Assembly: GCA_963718355.1 (NCBI GenBank)
Contig: CAVQZA010000004.1
Location: forward strand, 525,767-589,766
DNA: 64,000 nucleotides
Direction of reading: 5' to 3'
Source: CAVQZA01 sp963718355
GTDB taxonomy: Bacteria; Actinomycetota; Thermoleophilia; Gaiellales; Gaiellaceae
In this document: in pieces, positions 1 to 8,556 of the stretch
How the letters are laid out: each line of letters starts with the position of its first letter
How positions within the stretch are numbered: position 1 is the first letter of the stretch
Made by a program: the position numbers and the translations under genes
The notes under the pieces: model-generated
Databases searched by the model: none
What the model saw: only the letters and a program-made list of their open reading frames with translations
Told to the model about the DNA's origin: nothing

Positions 1-684
1 CATGTGGAACGGCGCGGCCGAGACCTTGAAGCCGAAGCCGACGAGCAGCATCGCGAGCCCTCCGACGAGCAGCGCGGAGCCCTTGAGGTTCTGCGCGGAG
101 GTCGCGGCGGCGATCTGCTCGAAGCCGATCTTCCCGGTGGCGCCGTACACGAGCGCCGAGCCGAAGAGCAGGATCGCCGAGCCGAAGCTGCCGACGACGA
201 GGTACTTCAGCCCGGCCTCGAGCGACCGCTCGCGGTCGCCGTCGATCGCGCAGAGGATGTAGAGGGCGATCGAGAACCACTCCAGCCCGAGGAACAGCGT
301 CATCAGGTTTTCGGCGGTGCCGAGGAAGATCATCCCGCCGCCGGCCGCGGCGAGCAGCGCGTAGTACTCGCCTGAGTGCTCGCGGATCCGCTCGCCGTAG
401 GAGAGCCCGACCGCGAGCAGGCCGGCCCCGGCGACGATCATCCCCGCGAGCGCGCCGAAGCGGTCGCGACGCATCGCGCCGTCGACGATCGTCTGGCCGT
501 TGGCGCTGTGCGCGAAGAGGATCGCGTCGAAGACGAACGAGACGACGAAGCCCGTCGCGACGACGACCGCAGCGAAGACGTTGCGGCGCACCAGCACCGC
601 GCCGAGGAGGGCGATCGCCGCGGCGGCGAGCAGCGCGAGCTCGGGCGACAGCGCGAACCAGTCGACGTGCGGTCCGTGGATCAC
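1..684 (-). CDS. nuoN: NADH-quinone oxidoreductase subunit N, 3' end cut by window
   Basis: Membrane-arm, proton-pumping subunit of respiratory complex I. The first 228 codons are present; the rest lies left of base 1. The GTG start at 684-682 overlaps the nuoM stop (GTGA). The translation has the hydrophobic helices of the family, with conserved-type words such as EYYALLAAAGGGMIFL, LFLGLEWFSIALYIL and GFGFKVSAAPFHM, the last being the antiporter-like channel motif shared with NuoL/M. It is the last gene of the operon visible here. Identity is firm from sequence and operon position; length and C-terminus cannot be judged. Confidence 0.95.
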   Translation of the reverse strand, partial: MIHGPHVDWFALSPELALLAAAAIALLGAVLVRRNVFAAVVVATGFVVSFVFDAILFAHSANGQTIVDGAMRRDRFGALAGMIVAGAGLLAVGLSYGERIREHSGEYYALLAAAGGGMIFLGTAENLMTLFLGLEWFSIALYILCAIDGDRERSLEAGLKYLVVGSFGSAILLFGSALVYGATGKIGFEQIAAATSAQNLKGSALLVGGLAMLLVGFGFKVSAAPFHM

Positions 685-2204
685 TTCGCGGCCACCTTGA
701 ACACCTGCTGGCACGAGGCGCCGCTCTTCGTCACGACGCAGTTCATCGGCAGGCTCGACGGATACTGCTGCGAGGTGAGCGAGGCGTTCGCCTTGCCGCT
801 GCCGCCGAAGGCGTGGCCGCTGATCGCCGCGGGCCAGGCCGAGAGCGCGAGCAGGCAGGCGATCAGCGGGATCACGATTCCGAGCTCGGCAGGGCGGAGG
901 TCGAGCGCAGCGTCGGACACCGAGCTACCCGGCTCACGGTGCAGCACCGCCGAGATCAGCCGCAGCGCGTACATCGCTGCGAGCACCATCGCGACCGCCC
1001 CGAGCGCGCCGTAGGCCCAACCCTGCTGGAACACGCCCGCGAGCACGAGGAACTCACCCGCGAAGTTCGCAGAGAACGGCACCGCAAGCGTCAGCACGCC
1101 CGCCGTGATCAGCAGCGTCGCGAGGATCGGCCGCCCGCGCGCCATTCCGCCGAGCCGGTCGAAGTCGCCGGTCGAGGTCCGCCGCTCGACCATCGCCGCG
1201 AGCAGGAACAGCGCGGCCGAGATCAGGCCATGGTTCACCGACTGGAGGATCGCGCCGTCGAAGCCGAGGTCGTTCGCCGCGAACAGGCCGAGCGTGATCA
1301 GTCCCATCTGCGCGAGGCTCGAATACGCGATCACGCCGCGTACGTCGGGCGCACGGAAGGCGAGCAGCGAGCCGTACAGGAGCCCGATCGTCGCGAGCAC
1401 GAGGATCGGCACCCGGAAGTCGTGCACCGGCCCCGGGAACTTCGCGATCGCGATCCGCAGGAAGCCGTAGACAGCGGTCTTCGAAACCACGCCGGAAAGG
1501 ACGGCCGCGACCTCGGGCGGCGCCTTGCGGTAGGCATCCGGCAGCCAGCCGTGGAACGGGAAGAGCGGCGCCTTGATCGCGAAGGCGATCGCGAAGCCGA
1601 GGAACACCCACGTGTTGTTGCTCGGCCCCATCTTGGTGAGGTCGAACGTCCCCTCGTTCAGTCCGTACACGACCAGTGCGGCCAGCATCAGCAGCGAGCC
1701 GACCATCGTGTAGATCACGAGCTTGATCGTCGCCGCGCGTCGCCCCGGCCCGCCCCAGACGCCGACCAGCACATACAGCGGGATCAGCATCATCTCGAAG
1801 AAGGCGTAGAACAGCAGCAGGTCCTGCGAGGAGAAGACGCCGATCACCGCGCCGGTGAGGAAGAGCATCAGCCCGAAGTACGCGCGCGCCCGCTCGCGTC
1901 CGACCCAGAAGGCGTAGGCGACCGCGGCGGCCATGACCACGACGGACAGTCCCGCGAGCCACAGCGAGAAGGCGTAGAGGCCGACCGAGTACGAGACGCC
2001 GAGGCTCGAGATCCAGTCGGTCTGCTGGGCGAACTGGAGCTTCGAGCTGCCGAAGTCGAAGCGGATCAGCGCCTCGATCCAGAGCCCGACCTCGACGAGG
2101 CTCACGAGCAGCGCGAACGAGCCGGCGGCGTAGCGCGAGAGCGGCAGGATCCAAATCGTGAGCGCGGCGGCGATCGGCAGCCAGATCAGCACCGTCGTCA
2201 GCAT
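681..2204 (-). CDS. nuoM: NADH-quinone oxidoreductase subunit M
   Basis: A 507-residue antiporter-like proton-channel subunit of the complex I membrane arm. It is almost entirely hydrophobic, with about 14 predicted helices. The family motifs FAIAFAIKAPLFPFHGWLPD and a VLSGVVSKTAVYGFLR-type segment carry the conserved lysines of the channel. The ATG start at 2204 overlaps the nuoL stop by one base (TGATG) and its stop overlaps the nuoN start, so translational coupling is likely. The length is normal for NuoM. Nothing is unusual apart from the tight packing. Confidence 0.97.
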   Translation of the reverse strand: MLTTVLIWLPIAAALTIWILPLSRYAAGSFALLVSLVEVGLWIEALIRFDFGSSKLQFAQQTDWISSLGVSYSVGLYAFSLWLAGLSVVVMAAAVAYAFWVGRERARAYFGLMLFLTGAVIGVFSSQDLLLFYAFFEMMLIPLYVLVGVWGGPGRRAATIKLVIYTMVGSLLMLAALVVYGLNEGTFDLTKMGPSNNTWVFLGFAIAFAIKAPLFPFHGWLPDAYRKAPPEVAAVLSGVVSKTAVYGFLRIAIAKFPGPVHDFRVPILVLATIGLLYGSLLAFRAPDVRGVIAYSSLAQMGLITLGLFAANDLGFDGAILQSVNHGLISAALFLLAAMVERRTSTGDFDRLGGMARGRPILATLLITAGVLTLAVPFSANFAGEFLVLAGVFQQGWAYGALGAVAMVLAAMYALRLISAVLHREPGSSVSDAALDLRPAELGIVIPLIACLLALSAWPAAISGHAFGGSGKANASLTSQQYPSSLPMNCVVTKSGASCQQVFKVAAK

Positions 2205-4078
2205 CAGCGCACCGCCACGAAGACGACGAGCAGGACGGCGAGTCCCGCGGCGATCGCGAGCACGTAAGTGCGCAGCAAGCCGGTCTGCAACCGAGCCGTC
2301 CAGCGGGCCGCGAGCCCGGTGCCGAGGACGACCTCGGCAATCGAGCCGTCGACGACAGGCTCCTCGAACGCGCGCCGCAGCGCCGCGGAGACCCAGACTG
2401 CCGGCCGGTAGAACGCCGCGTCATACGCCTCGTCGAAGTAGAACTTGTGCTCGAGCACCCGCCACGCGCCCGGCGCCTTGAGCCGGTGCGAGCCGTAGAT
2501 CAGCCAGGCGACGAGGATGCCCGTGAGGCCTGCCGAGACCGAGACGGCGATCGTGACGAACTCCTGCGTGTCGGTCGGCACGACGAGCGACGGCACGACC
2601 GGCGCGAGCCACGTCGTGATCGGCTCCCAGAAGGGCGGAAACTGGATGAAGCCGCCGATCGTCGCGAGCACGGCCAGCACTCCGACGGTCCAGCGCATCG
2701 AGAGCGGCCCCTCGCCGTGGTCGGTATGCAGGTGCTCCCGCACGAACGCGCTCGGCTCGCCGAGGAAGACACGGAACACGAGCCGGAAGGCGTACATCCC
2801 GGTCAGCAGCGCGCCGGTCACTGCGATCACGAAGATGATGTCGCCGCGCGCGCCGCCCGTCGCGAGCGCCGAGGAGATGATCGGGTCCTTCGAGAAGAAC
2901 CCGGAGAACGGCGGAATCCCGGCGAGCGCGAGGCTGCCCGCGACGAACGCGAGGAACGTGAACGGCATCAGCTTCCGCAGCCCGCCCATGTTGCGGATGT
3001 CCTGCTCGCCGGTGAGCGCGTGGATCACGAGCCCGGCCGTGAGGAACAGCGTCGCCTTGAAGAAGGCGTGCGTCATCAGGTGGAACATCGAGTCGGCGTA
3101 CGCACCGAGGCCGACGCCCACGAACATGTAGCCGATCTGCGACATCGTCGAGTAGGCGATCACGCGCTTGATGTCGGTCTGGACGAGCGCAATCAGACCG
3201 GCCATCAGCAGGGTCAATGCCCCGAGTCCCGCGGCGAGATCCTGGACGTGCGGCGCTCCCTGGAAGGCGATGTGACAGCGCGCGATGAGGTAGACGCCGG
3301 CGGTCACCATCGTCGCCGCGTGGATCAACGCGCTGACCGGCGTCGGGCCCTCCATCGCGTCGGGAAGCCAGGTCTGCAGCGGCAGCTGCGCCGACTTGGC
3401 GAGCGCGCCGCCGAGCAGCCCGAGCGCCACGAGGTTCGCGACCCAGCGGTTCCCGATCGGAATCTGGCCGAGCGCGCCGAACGACAACGAGCCCGTGTAC
3501 TTGATCAGCAGGAACAGCGCGATCGCCATCGTCGCGTCGCCGACCGCGTTCATGATGAACGCCTTCTTCGCGGCGGCGACGGCGCTCGGCTTCTGGTGGT
3601 AGAAGCCGATCAGCAGGTACGACGAGAGTCCGACCATGCCCCAGCCGGCGAGCAGCAGGATCAGGTTGCCGCCCTCGACCAGCAGCAGCATCGAGAAGAC
3701 GAACAGCGCCATGTAGGCGAAGTAGCGCCGCTCCTCGTCCTCGCCCTCCATGTAGCCGAGCGAGTAGGCGACGATCAGCGTGCCGACGCCGGCGACGATC
3801 AGCATCATCATCAGCGAGAGCGGATCGACGAGGATCGAGAGGCCCGACTTGTACGAGCCTGCCTGGATCCACGTCCACGCGGTCGAGGTCTCGCTGCGCT
3901 GCGACGGGTCGTGGCCGAGCGCGGCGATGAACGCGACGAGCGCGCCGACGAACGCGATCAGGGTCGAGCTCGTCGCCACGTAGCCCGCGGCGCGGCGGCT
4001 CAGGCGGCTGCCGAGAAGCGTGATCGCGAACGCACCGACGAGCGGCGCGAGCAGCGTGATCCAGCCGCCGACGATCAT
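2204..4078 (-). CDS. nuoL: NADH-quinone oxidoreductase subunit L
   Basis: A 624-residue distal proton-pumping subunit of complex I. Visible family words are the N-terminal YSLGYMEGEDEERRYFAYM segment, AKSAQLPLQTWLPDAMEGPT (channel lysine, then the conserved LPDAMEGPTPVSALIHAATM region) and THAFFKATLFLTAG. A long C-terminal amphipathic segment and a final helix follow, as expected for NuoL. The ATG at 4078-4076 overlaps the nuoK stop (ATGA). It belongs to the single minus-strand nuo transcript. Confidence 0.97.
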   Translation of the reverse strand: MIVGGWITLLAPLVGAFAITLLGSRLSRRAAGYVATSSTLIAFVGALVAFIAALGHDPSQRSETSTAWTWIQAGSYKSGLSILVDPLSLMMMLIVAGVGTLIVAYSLGYMEGEDEERRYFAYMALFVFSMLLLVEGGNLILLLAGWGMVGLSSYLLIGFYHQKPSAVAAAKKAFIMNAVGDATMAIALFLLIKYTGSLSFGALGQIPIGNRWVANLVALGLLGGALAKSAQLPLQTWLPDAMEGPTPVSALIHAATMVTAGVYLIARCHIAFQGAPHVQDLAAGLGALTLLMAGLIALVQTDIKRVIAYSTMSQIGYMFVGVGLGAYADSMFHLMTHAFFKATLFLTAGLVIHALTGEQDIRNMGGLRKLMPFTFLAFVAGSLALAGIPPFSGFFSKDPIISSALATGGARGDIIFVIAVTGALLTGMYAFRLVFRVFLGEPSAFVREHLHTDHGEGPLSMRWTVGVLAVLATIGGFIQFPPFWEPITTWLAPVVPSLVVPTDTQEFVTIAVSVSAGLTGILVAWLIYGSHRLKAPGAWRVLEHKFYFDEAYDAAFYRPAVWVSAALRRAFEEPVVDGSIAEVVLGTGLAARWTARLQTGLLRTYVLAIAAGLAVLLVVFVAVR

Positions 4079-4383
4079 CCGCGGAGGGTCGAGAGCTTGT
4101 CGATGTCGAGGGTCAGCTTCTTGCGCGCCATCGCCACGATCAGCCCGAGCCCGACGACGACCTCGGCCGCGGCGACGGCCATCACTGAGAGTGCGAAGAT
4201 CTGCCCGTCGAGGTTGCCGTTCTGGCGTGCGAAGGCGATCAGCGCGAGGTTGGCGCCGTTCAGCATCAGCTCCAGCGAGAGCAGCACGATCAGCGGGCTG
4301 CGCCGCAGGAGCACGCCGAGCATCCCGGTGGTGAACAGGAACGCGGCGAGCGCGAGGTACCAGGCGACGGACGGGCCGCTCAC
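4075..4383 (-). CDS. nuoK: NADH-quinone oxidoreductase subunit K
   Basis: A 102-residue membrane subunit of complex I, within the usual size range, with three transmembrane helices. The segment GVLLRRSPLIVLLSLELMLN carries the conserved membrane glutamate, and a second acidic residue lies in VAAAEVVVGLGLIV. The start is GTG at 4383-4381, chosen because it overlaps the nuoJ stop (GTGA) and gives the standard NuoK length; the upstream continuation of this frame is antisense-like noise. It is coupled to nuoJ upstream and nuoL downstream. Confidence 0.95.
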   Translation of the reverse strand: MSGPSVAWYLALAAFLFTTGMLGVLLRRSPLIVLLSLELMLNGANLALIAFARQNGNLDGQIFALSVMAVAAAEVVVGLGLIVAMARKKLTLDIDKLSTLRG

Positions 4384-4925
4384 CGGCTCTCCGATCCCCA
4401 GGTCGAGCCTGCGCGAGAGTGGGAGCCGAGGATCACGCCGCCGACGGCCGCGACGAGCAGCACCACGGAGGTGATCTCGAACGCGAGCAGGTGGTTGGTG
4501 AGGAACGCCTCGCCGATCGAGGCGGGCCCGCCGAACGAGTTCGGGATCTTCGCCGCGCTGCCGAGGCTGTCGCTCGCCGCGAGCCCGATCACGACGATCA
4601 CCTCCACGAGCAGCGCCCCCGCCGCCGCGATCGCGGCGAGCGACTGGATGCTCGGTCCGCCGGCCCACGGCGCGTCGGCCTGACCGCCGAGGTAGGCGAT
4701 CACGAACAGGAACATCACCATCACTGCTCCCGCATAGACGAGCACCTGAGCCGCCGCGACGAACTCCGCGGAGAGCAGCAGGAACAGGACGGCGAGCGAC
4801 GCGAGGTTCCCGATCAGCGCGAGCGCCGAGTAGAACGGGTTCGTGAAGCTGATCACCGCGACGGCGGAGCCGATGCACGCGAAGGCCGCGGCGACCCAGA
4901 CGATCCAGACGACGACGTTGCCCAC
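4380..4925 (-). CDS. nuoJ: NADH-quinone oxidoreductase subunit J
   Basis: A 181-residue complex I membrane subunit with five predicted helices. It shows the conserved word AAQVLVYAGAVMVMFLFVI, containing the pi-bulge helix region that takes part in coupling. The start is GTG at 4925-4923, which shares one base with the nuoI stop TAG. A short extra loop (residues about 120-145, SDSLGSAAKIPNSFGG) lies before the last helix and is variable in the family. It sits in the nuo operon between nuoI and nuoK. Confidence 0.94.
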   Translation of the reverse strand: MGNVVVWIVWVAAAFACIGSAVAVISFTNPFYSALALIGNLASLAVLFLLLSAEFVAAAQVLVYAGAVMVMFLFVIAYLGGQADAPWAGGPSIQSLAAIAAAGALLVEVIVVIGLAASDSLGSAAKIPNSFGGPASIGEAFLTNHLLAFEITSVVLLVAAVGGVILGSHSRAGSTWGSESR

Positions 4926-5419
4926 TACGAGTTGCTCTTGTAGAAGGGAATCGGCGTGTCGTAGAGCGTCGCGTCGGCCACCGGCATCTGCTTGATCGGC
5001 TCGGCGAGGAGCATGTCCTTGGTGTAGATCAGGTCGTCGCGCACGTACTCGGAGAGCTCGAACTCGTTGCCGAGCGTGATCGCGTCGAACGGGCACGCGA
5101 GCTCGCAGTAGCCGCAGAAGATGCAGCGCGAGAGGTTGATCTCGTAGATGCGCGCGTAGCGCTCGCCTGCCGAGACGCGGTGCTCGGCGGTGTTCTCTTC
5201 GGCGACGACGCGGATGCAGTCTGCCGGGCACGCCGCCGCACAGAGCGAGCAGCCGACGCACTTCTCGAGGCCGTTCTCGTGCAGGTGCAGGCGATGACGG
5301 CCGCGGAAGCGCGGATACACCGGGCGTTTGAACTCCGGGTACTGCTGGGTGATCGGCTTGCGGAAGATCTGCCGAAACGTGACGCCGAAGCCCTTTACCG
5401 AATCGAATGGCTGCGGCAT
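4925..5419 (-). CDS. nuoI: NADH-quinone oxidoreductase subunit I (2x 4Fe-4S)
   Basis: A 164-residue ferredoxin-like subunit that carries clusters N6a and N6b in the connecting arm of complex I. Two CxxCxxCxxxCP motifs are plain: Cys54, 57, 60, 64 and Cys99, 102, 105, 109. The ATG at 5419 directly abuts the nuoH stop codon with no intervening base. It has no membrane helix; the protein is peripheral at the membrane-arm interface. Length and motif spacing are typical. Confidence 0.97.
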   Translation of the reverse strand: MPQPFDSVKGFGVTFRQIFRKPITQQYPEFKRPVYPRFRGRHRLHLHENGLEKCVGCSLCAAACPADCIRVVAEENTAEHRVSAGERYARIYEINLSRCIFCGYCELACPFDAITLGNEFELSEYVRDDLIYTKDMLLAEPIKQMPVADATLYDTPIPFYKSNS

Positions 5420-6406
5420 CTAGATCCAGACCACCAATAGCGCTGTGACGACGGCATTGATCGTCGCGATTGGCAGCAGCACCTTCCAGCCGAGCCGCAT
5501 CAGCTGGTCGTAGCGCAGGCGCGGCAGCGAGGCACGGATCCAGATGAAGACCGCGACGAAGAGGAAGAGCTTGAACAGGAACCAGAGCGGCCCCGGCACC
5601 CACGGCCCGTGCCAGCCGCCGAAGAACAGCGTGATCGCGAGTGCGGAGAGCACGATCATGTTGATGTACTCGGCCATCTGGAACAGGCCCCAGCGCATGC
5701 CGCTGTACTCGGTGTGGTACCCGGCGACGAGCTCGGTCTCGGCCTCGGGCAGGTCGAACGGGGCGCGGTTCGTCTCGGCCACGCCCGCGACCATGAAGAC
5801 GGCGAAGCCGACGAGCTGCGGGATCACGAACCAGATCGTCGAGCCCTGCTTGGCGACGATGTCGACGAGCGAGAGCGACTGGCCCATCATCACGACGCCG
5901 AGCACGGCGAGGGCGATCGAGACCTCGTAGCTGACGAGCTGCGCGCAGGTGCGCATCGAGCCGAGCAGCGAGTACTTCGAGTCCGAGGCCCAGCCGCCGA
6001 TGATGAAGCCGTAGACGCCGATCGAGCCGAGCGCGAAGACCAGGATCAGCGCGATCGGCACGTCGGCGACCACACCCTGAACCGTGTAGCCGCCGATCGT
6101 CCAGCCAGGCCCGAACGGGATCACGCTGAAGGCGAGGATCGCGGTGAACGCGGAGATGATCGGCGCCATGATGTACGGCAGCCGGATCGCGTCGGAGGGT
6201 GCGAACGCCTCCTTGTGGAGCAGCTTGATCATGTCCGCGAACGGCTGTACGAGGCCGAACTTGCCGGCCCGGTTCGGCCCGTAGCGAAGCTGCATCCGCG
6301 AGAGCAGCTTGCGCTCGAACCAGGTCGTGTACGCGAATGCGAGCAGCAGGATGTTCGGGATGATCAGCGCCTCGAGCAGGCCGATCCACCACACCTCGGG
6401 GGTCAT
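5420..6406 (-). CDS. nuoH: NADH-quinone oxidoreductase subunit H
   Basis: A 328-residue membrane subunit that helps form the quinone-binding chamber. Conserved-type segments include TWFERKLLSRMQLRYGPNRAG near the N-terminus, QPFADMIKLLHKE, and VAGVAETNRAPFDLPEAETEL with its acidic residues. Eight helices are predicted. The ATG at 6406 overlaps the nuoG stop by four bases (ATGA). It is standard length and in the expected operon position between nuoG and nuoI. Confidence 0.97.
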   Translation of the reverse strand: MTPEVWWIGLLEALIIPNILLLAFAYTTWFERKLLSRMQLRYGPNRAGKFGLVQPFADMIKLLHKEAFAPSDAIRLPYIMAPIISAFTAILAFSVIPFGPGWTIGGYTVQGVVADVPIALILVFALGSIGVYGFIIGGWASDSKYSLLGSMRTCAQLVSYEVSIALAVLGVVMMGQSLSLVDIVAKQGSTIWFVIPQLVGFAVFMVAGVAETNRAPFDLPEAETELVAGYHTEYSGMRWGLFQMAEYINMIVLSALAITLFFGGWHGPWVPGPLWFLFKLFLFVAVFIWIRASLPRLRYDQLMRLGWKVLLPIATINAVVTALLVVWI

Positions 6407-8556
6407 GCGCGCCTCACTTCGACGCCGGCGGGCAGCGCGCCCGCGTGCTCTTCGGCGACCCGCGCGACCCCGGCCGGCTGCGTGCGCGAGAGGCGGGCTC
6501 GGAGGGTGACCGAAGTGCCGTTCGAGGAGACGACGACCTCGTCGCCGGGGTTGATCCCGCGGCTCTCGGCATCTGCGCGGGCGAGCTCGATCTCGGGCTC
6601 CGGCCGCTGGAAGTGCAGCTCGGGCGTGCGCTCGACGGCGGCGCCGGAGAAGAGTGGCGTGTAGCGCTGGAGGCGAAGCGCGGCGGTGACCGAGACGTTG
6701 GCCGGCTCGAGCGGCGGCAGGTCCTCGACCAGGGTTGCGGGCGGCAGCGGCGCGTGGTCGCCCATCGCGCCGAAGGCTGCGCCGCCGAAGATCTTCGGCG
6801 AGAGCTCGTCGAACACGACCGGCGCGTGCGGCGAGACGGTCACGTCGAAGCGCGAGGCCAGCTTCGAGATCCAGGCGAGCTCGTCGGGGACGGGCGGGAG
6901 AACGGTGCGGCGGAGGCGTTGTGCGCGGCCCTCGAGATTCACGAGCGTGCCGTCACGCTCGAGGTTGCTCGTCCCGGGGAGCACGAGGTCGGCCCAGCCG
7001 ACGGCGAGCCCGTGGAACATCGTCACGGCGATTACGGCCTCGGCGCGCTCGGCCAGCGCGCGAACGGCCGGGTCCGCGGCGGCCTCGTCGCCCGAGACGA
7101 TCAGGACGCCGATCGGGTGCGGGTCGGTGTCGTCGGCGTCGTCCGCAGCCGCCCACGCCTCGCAGACGCCGCGGCCGTTCGGCGTCGCGGGCAGGTAGAA
7201 GGCTCCGGAGCCCTCGCGCCCGTGCAGCCCGAGCGCGGTCGCGAGCGCGGCGACGCGCAGTCCGCCCTCGCCGTGCGGGCCCGACCAGATCAGGATCGCG
7301 CGGTCGGCGGCGCGCATCTCGGCGGCGAGCGCCGCATCGAGCTCGGGCCCGGCAACCTCTTCGACGCGGGCACCCTTGCGGCGCGCCGCCCTGAGCCAGA
7401 GATCGACGATCGGCGCGCGCTCCAACACCGAGTCTCCGCCGACCACGACCACGATCTGCGCGTCGCGGATCGCCGACAGCGGCAGCCGGAACGGATCGAG
7501 CGCGTCGGAGACCTCCTCGGGGAAGACGGCGTTGTGCGCGTCGAGCCCGCCGCGCACGAGTCGCCCCAGCGAATAGGCGACCTCGACGGTCTCCGTCCCG
7601 GACAGGGCCGTGACGACGTGCGGGCCGGCCGCGCGCAGCAGCCGCTCGGCGTCGTCGAGCGCGTCGTCCCACGAGATCTCCTCGAGTCCGCGCTTCCCGC
7701 GGCGCAGCGGCTCGGTGATCCGGTCCTCCGCATAGAGGTGGCGGTTCGCGAAGCGGCCCTTGTCGCAGAGCCAGCCCTCGTCGATCTCGGGATGGTTGCG
7801 GGAGAGGACTCGCTTAACCTTGCCCTCGCGCGTGGTGACGGAGGTGTTGCAGCCGACCGGACACAACCCGCAGACGGTCGGCACGTCCTGGATCTCCCAC
7901 GGCCGCGCCTGAAAGCGGTACTGCGTCGAGGTCAGCGCGCCGACCGGGCACAGCTCGACGACGTTGCCCGAGAACGGCGCGCGGTAGGGCTCGTCCTCGA
8001 AGGTCGCGATCTGCGAGTGCGCGCCGCGGTTGACCGCGACGAGCTGCCCGTCCTCGGCGACGTCCTCCGAGAAGCGCGTGCAGCGGTAACAGAGGATGCA
8101 GCGCTCGCGGTCGAGCGCGATCAGCGGCGAGATCGGAATCGGCTTGTCGAAGGTGCGCTTCTCGAAGGTCATCCGCGTCGAGCCGGGGCCGTAGCGGAAG
8201 GTCAGGTCCTGCAGAGGGCACTCGCCGCCCTTGTCGCAGACCGGGCAGTCGAGCGGGTGGTTGACGAGGATGAACTCGAGCGTCGCATCCTGGCCCTCGG
8301 CCGCGAGCTTCGAAGTCTGCGCGGTCTTGACCGCCATCCCCTCGGTCGCGGTGAGCGTGCAGCCGGCCTGGAGCTTGCCGATCCCCTCGACCTCGACGAG
8401 GCACATCCGGCAGGCGCCGAGCGGCGCGCCGAGGCGCGGCTCGTAACAGAAGACGGGAATCTCGATCCCGGCCTTCTCGGCCGTCTCGACGAGCCCGGTC
8501 CCCTTCGGCACCTGCACCACGCGGCCGTCGATCGTGAGCGTGACGAGGTCGGCCAC
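6403..8556 (-). CDS. nuoG: NADH-quinone oxidoreductase subunit G
   Basis: A 717-residue Fe-S subunit of the peripheral arm. The N-terminal 2Fe-2S ferredoxin domain (residues about 1-85) has CYEPRLGAPLGACRMC; the His-Cys 4Fe-4S segment has HPLDCPVCDKGGECPLQD; a CILCYRCTRF motif with a distal CPVGALT follows. A molybdopterin-oxidoreductase-like domain then begins with CGLCPVGC and a further CDKGRF, consistent with the extra N7-type cluster. The C-terminal half is the usual catalytically dead remnant. The GTG start at 8556-8554 shares one base with the nuoF stop; a longer in-frame extension upstream antisense to nothing conserved was rejected. Confidence 0.95.
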   Translation of the reverse strand: MADLVTLTIDGRVVQVPKGTGLVETAEKAGIEIPVFCYEPRLGAPLGACRMCLVEVEGIGKLQAGCTLTATEGMAVKTAQTSKLAAEGQDATLEFILVNHPLDCPVCDKGGECPLQDLTFRYGPGSTRMTFEKRTFDKPIPISPLIALDRERCILCYRCTRFSEDVAEDGQLVAVNRGAHSQIATFEDEPYRAPFSGNVVELCPVGALTSTQYRFQARPWEIQDVPTVCGLCPVGCNTSVTTREGKVKRVLSRNHPEIDEGWLCDKGRFANRHLYAEDRITEPLRRGKRGLEEISWDDALDDAERLLRAAGPHVVTALSGTETVEVAYSLGRLVRGGLDAHNAVFPEEVSDALDPFRLPLSAIRDAQIVVVVGGDSVLERAPIVDLWLRAARRKGARVEEVAGPELDAALAAEMRAADRAILIWSGPHGEGGLRVAALATALGLHGREGSGAFYLPATPNGRGVCEAWAAADDADDTDPHPIGVLIVSGDEAAADPAVRALAERAEAVIAVTMFHGLAVGWADLVLPGTSNLERDGTLVNLEGRAQRLRRTVLPPVPDELAWISKLASRFDVTVSPHAPVVFDELSPKIFGGAAFGAMGDHAPLPPATLVEDLPPLEPANVSVTAALRLQRYTPLFSGAAVERTPELHFQRPEPEIELARADAESRGINPGDEVVVSSNGTSVTLRARLSRTQPAGVARVAEEHAGALPAGVEVRRA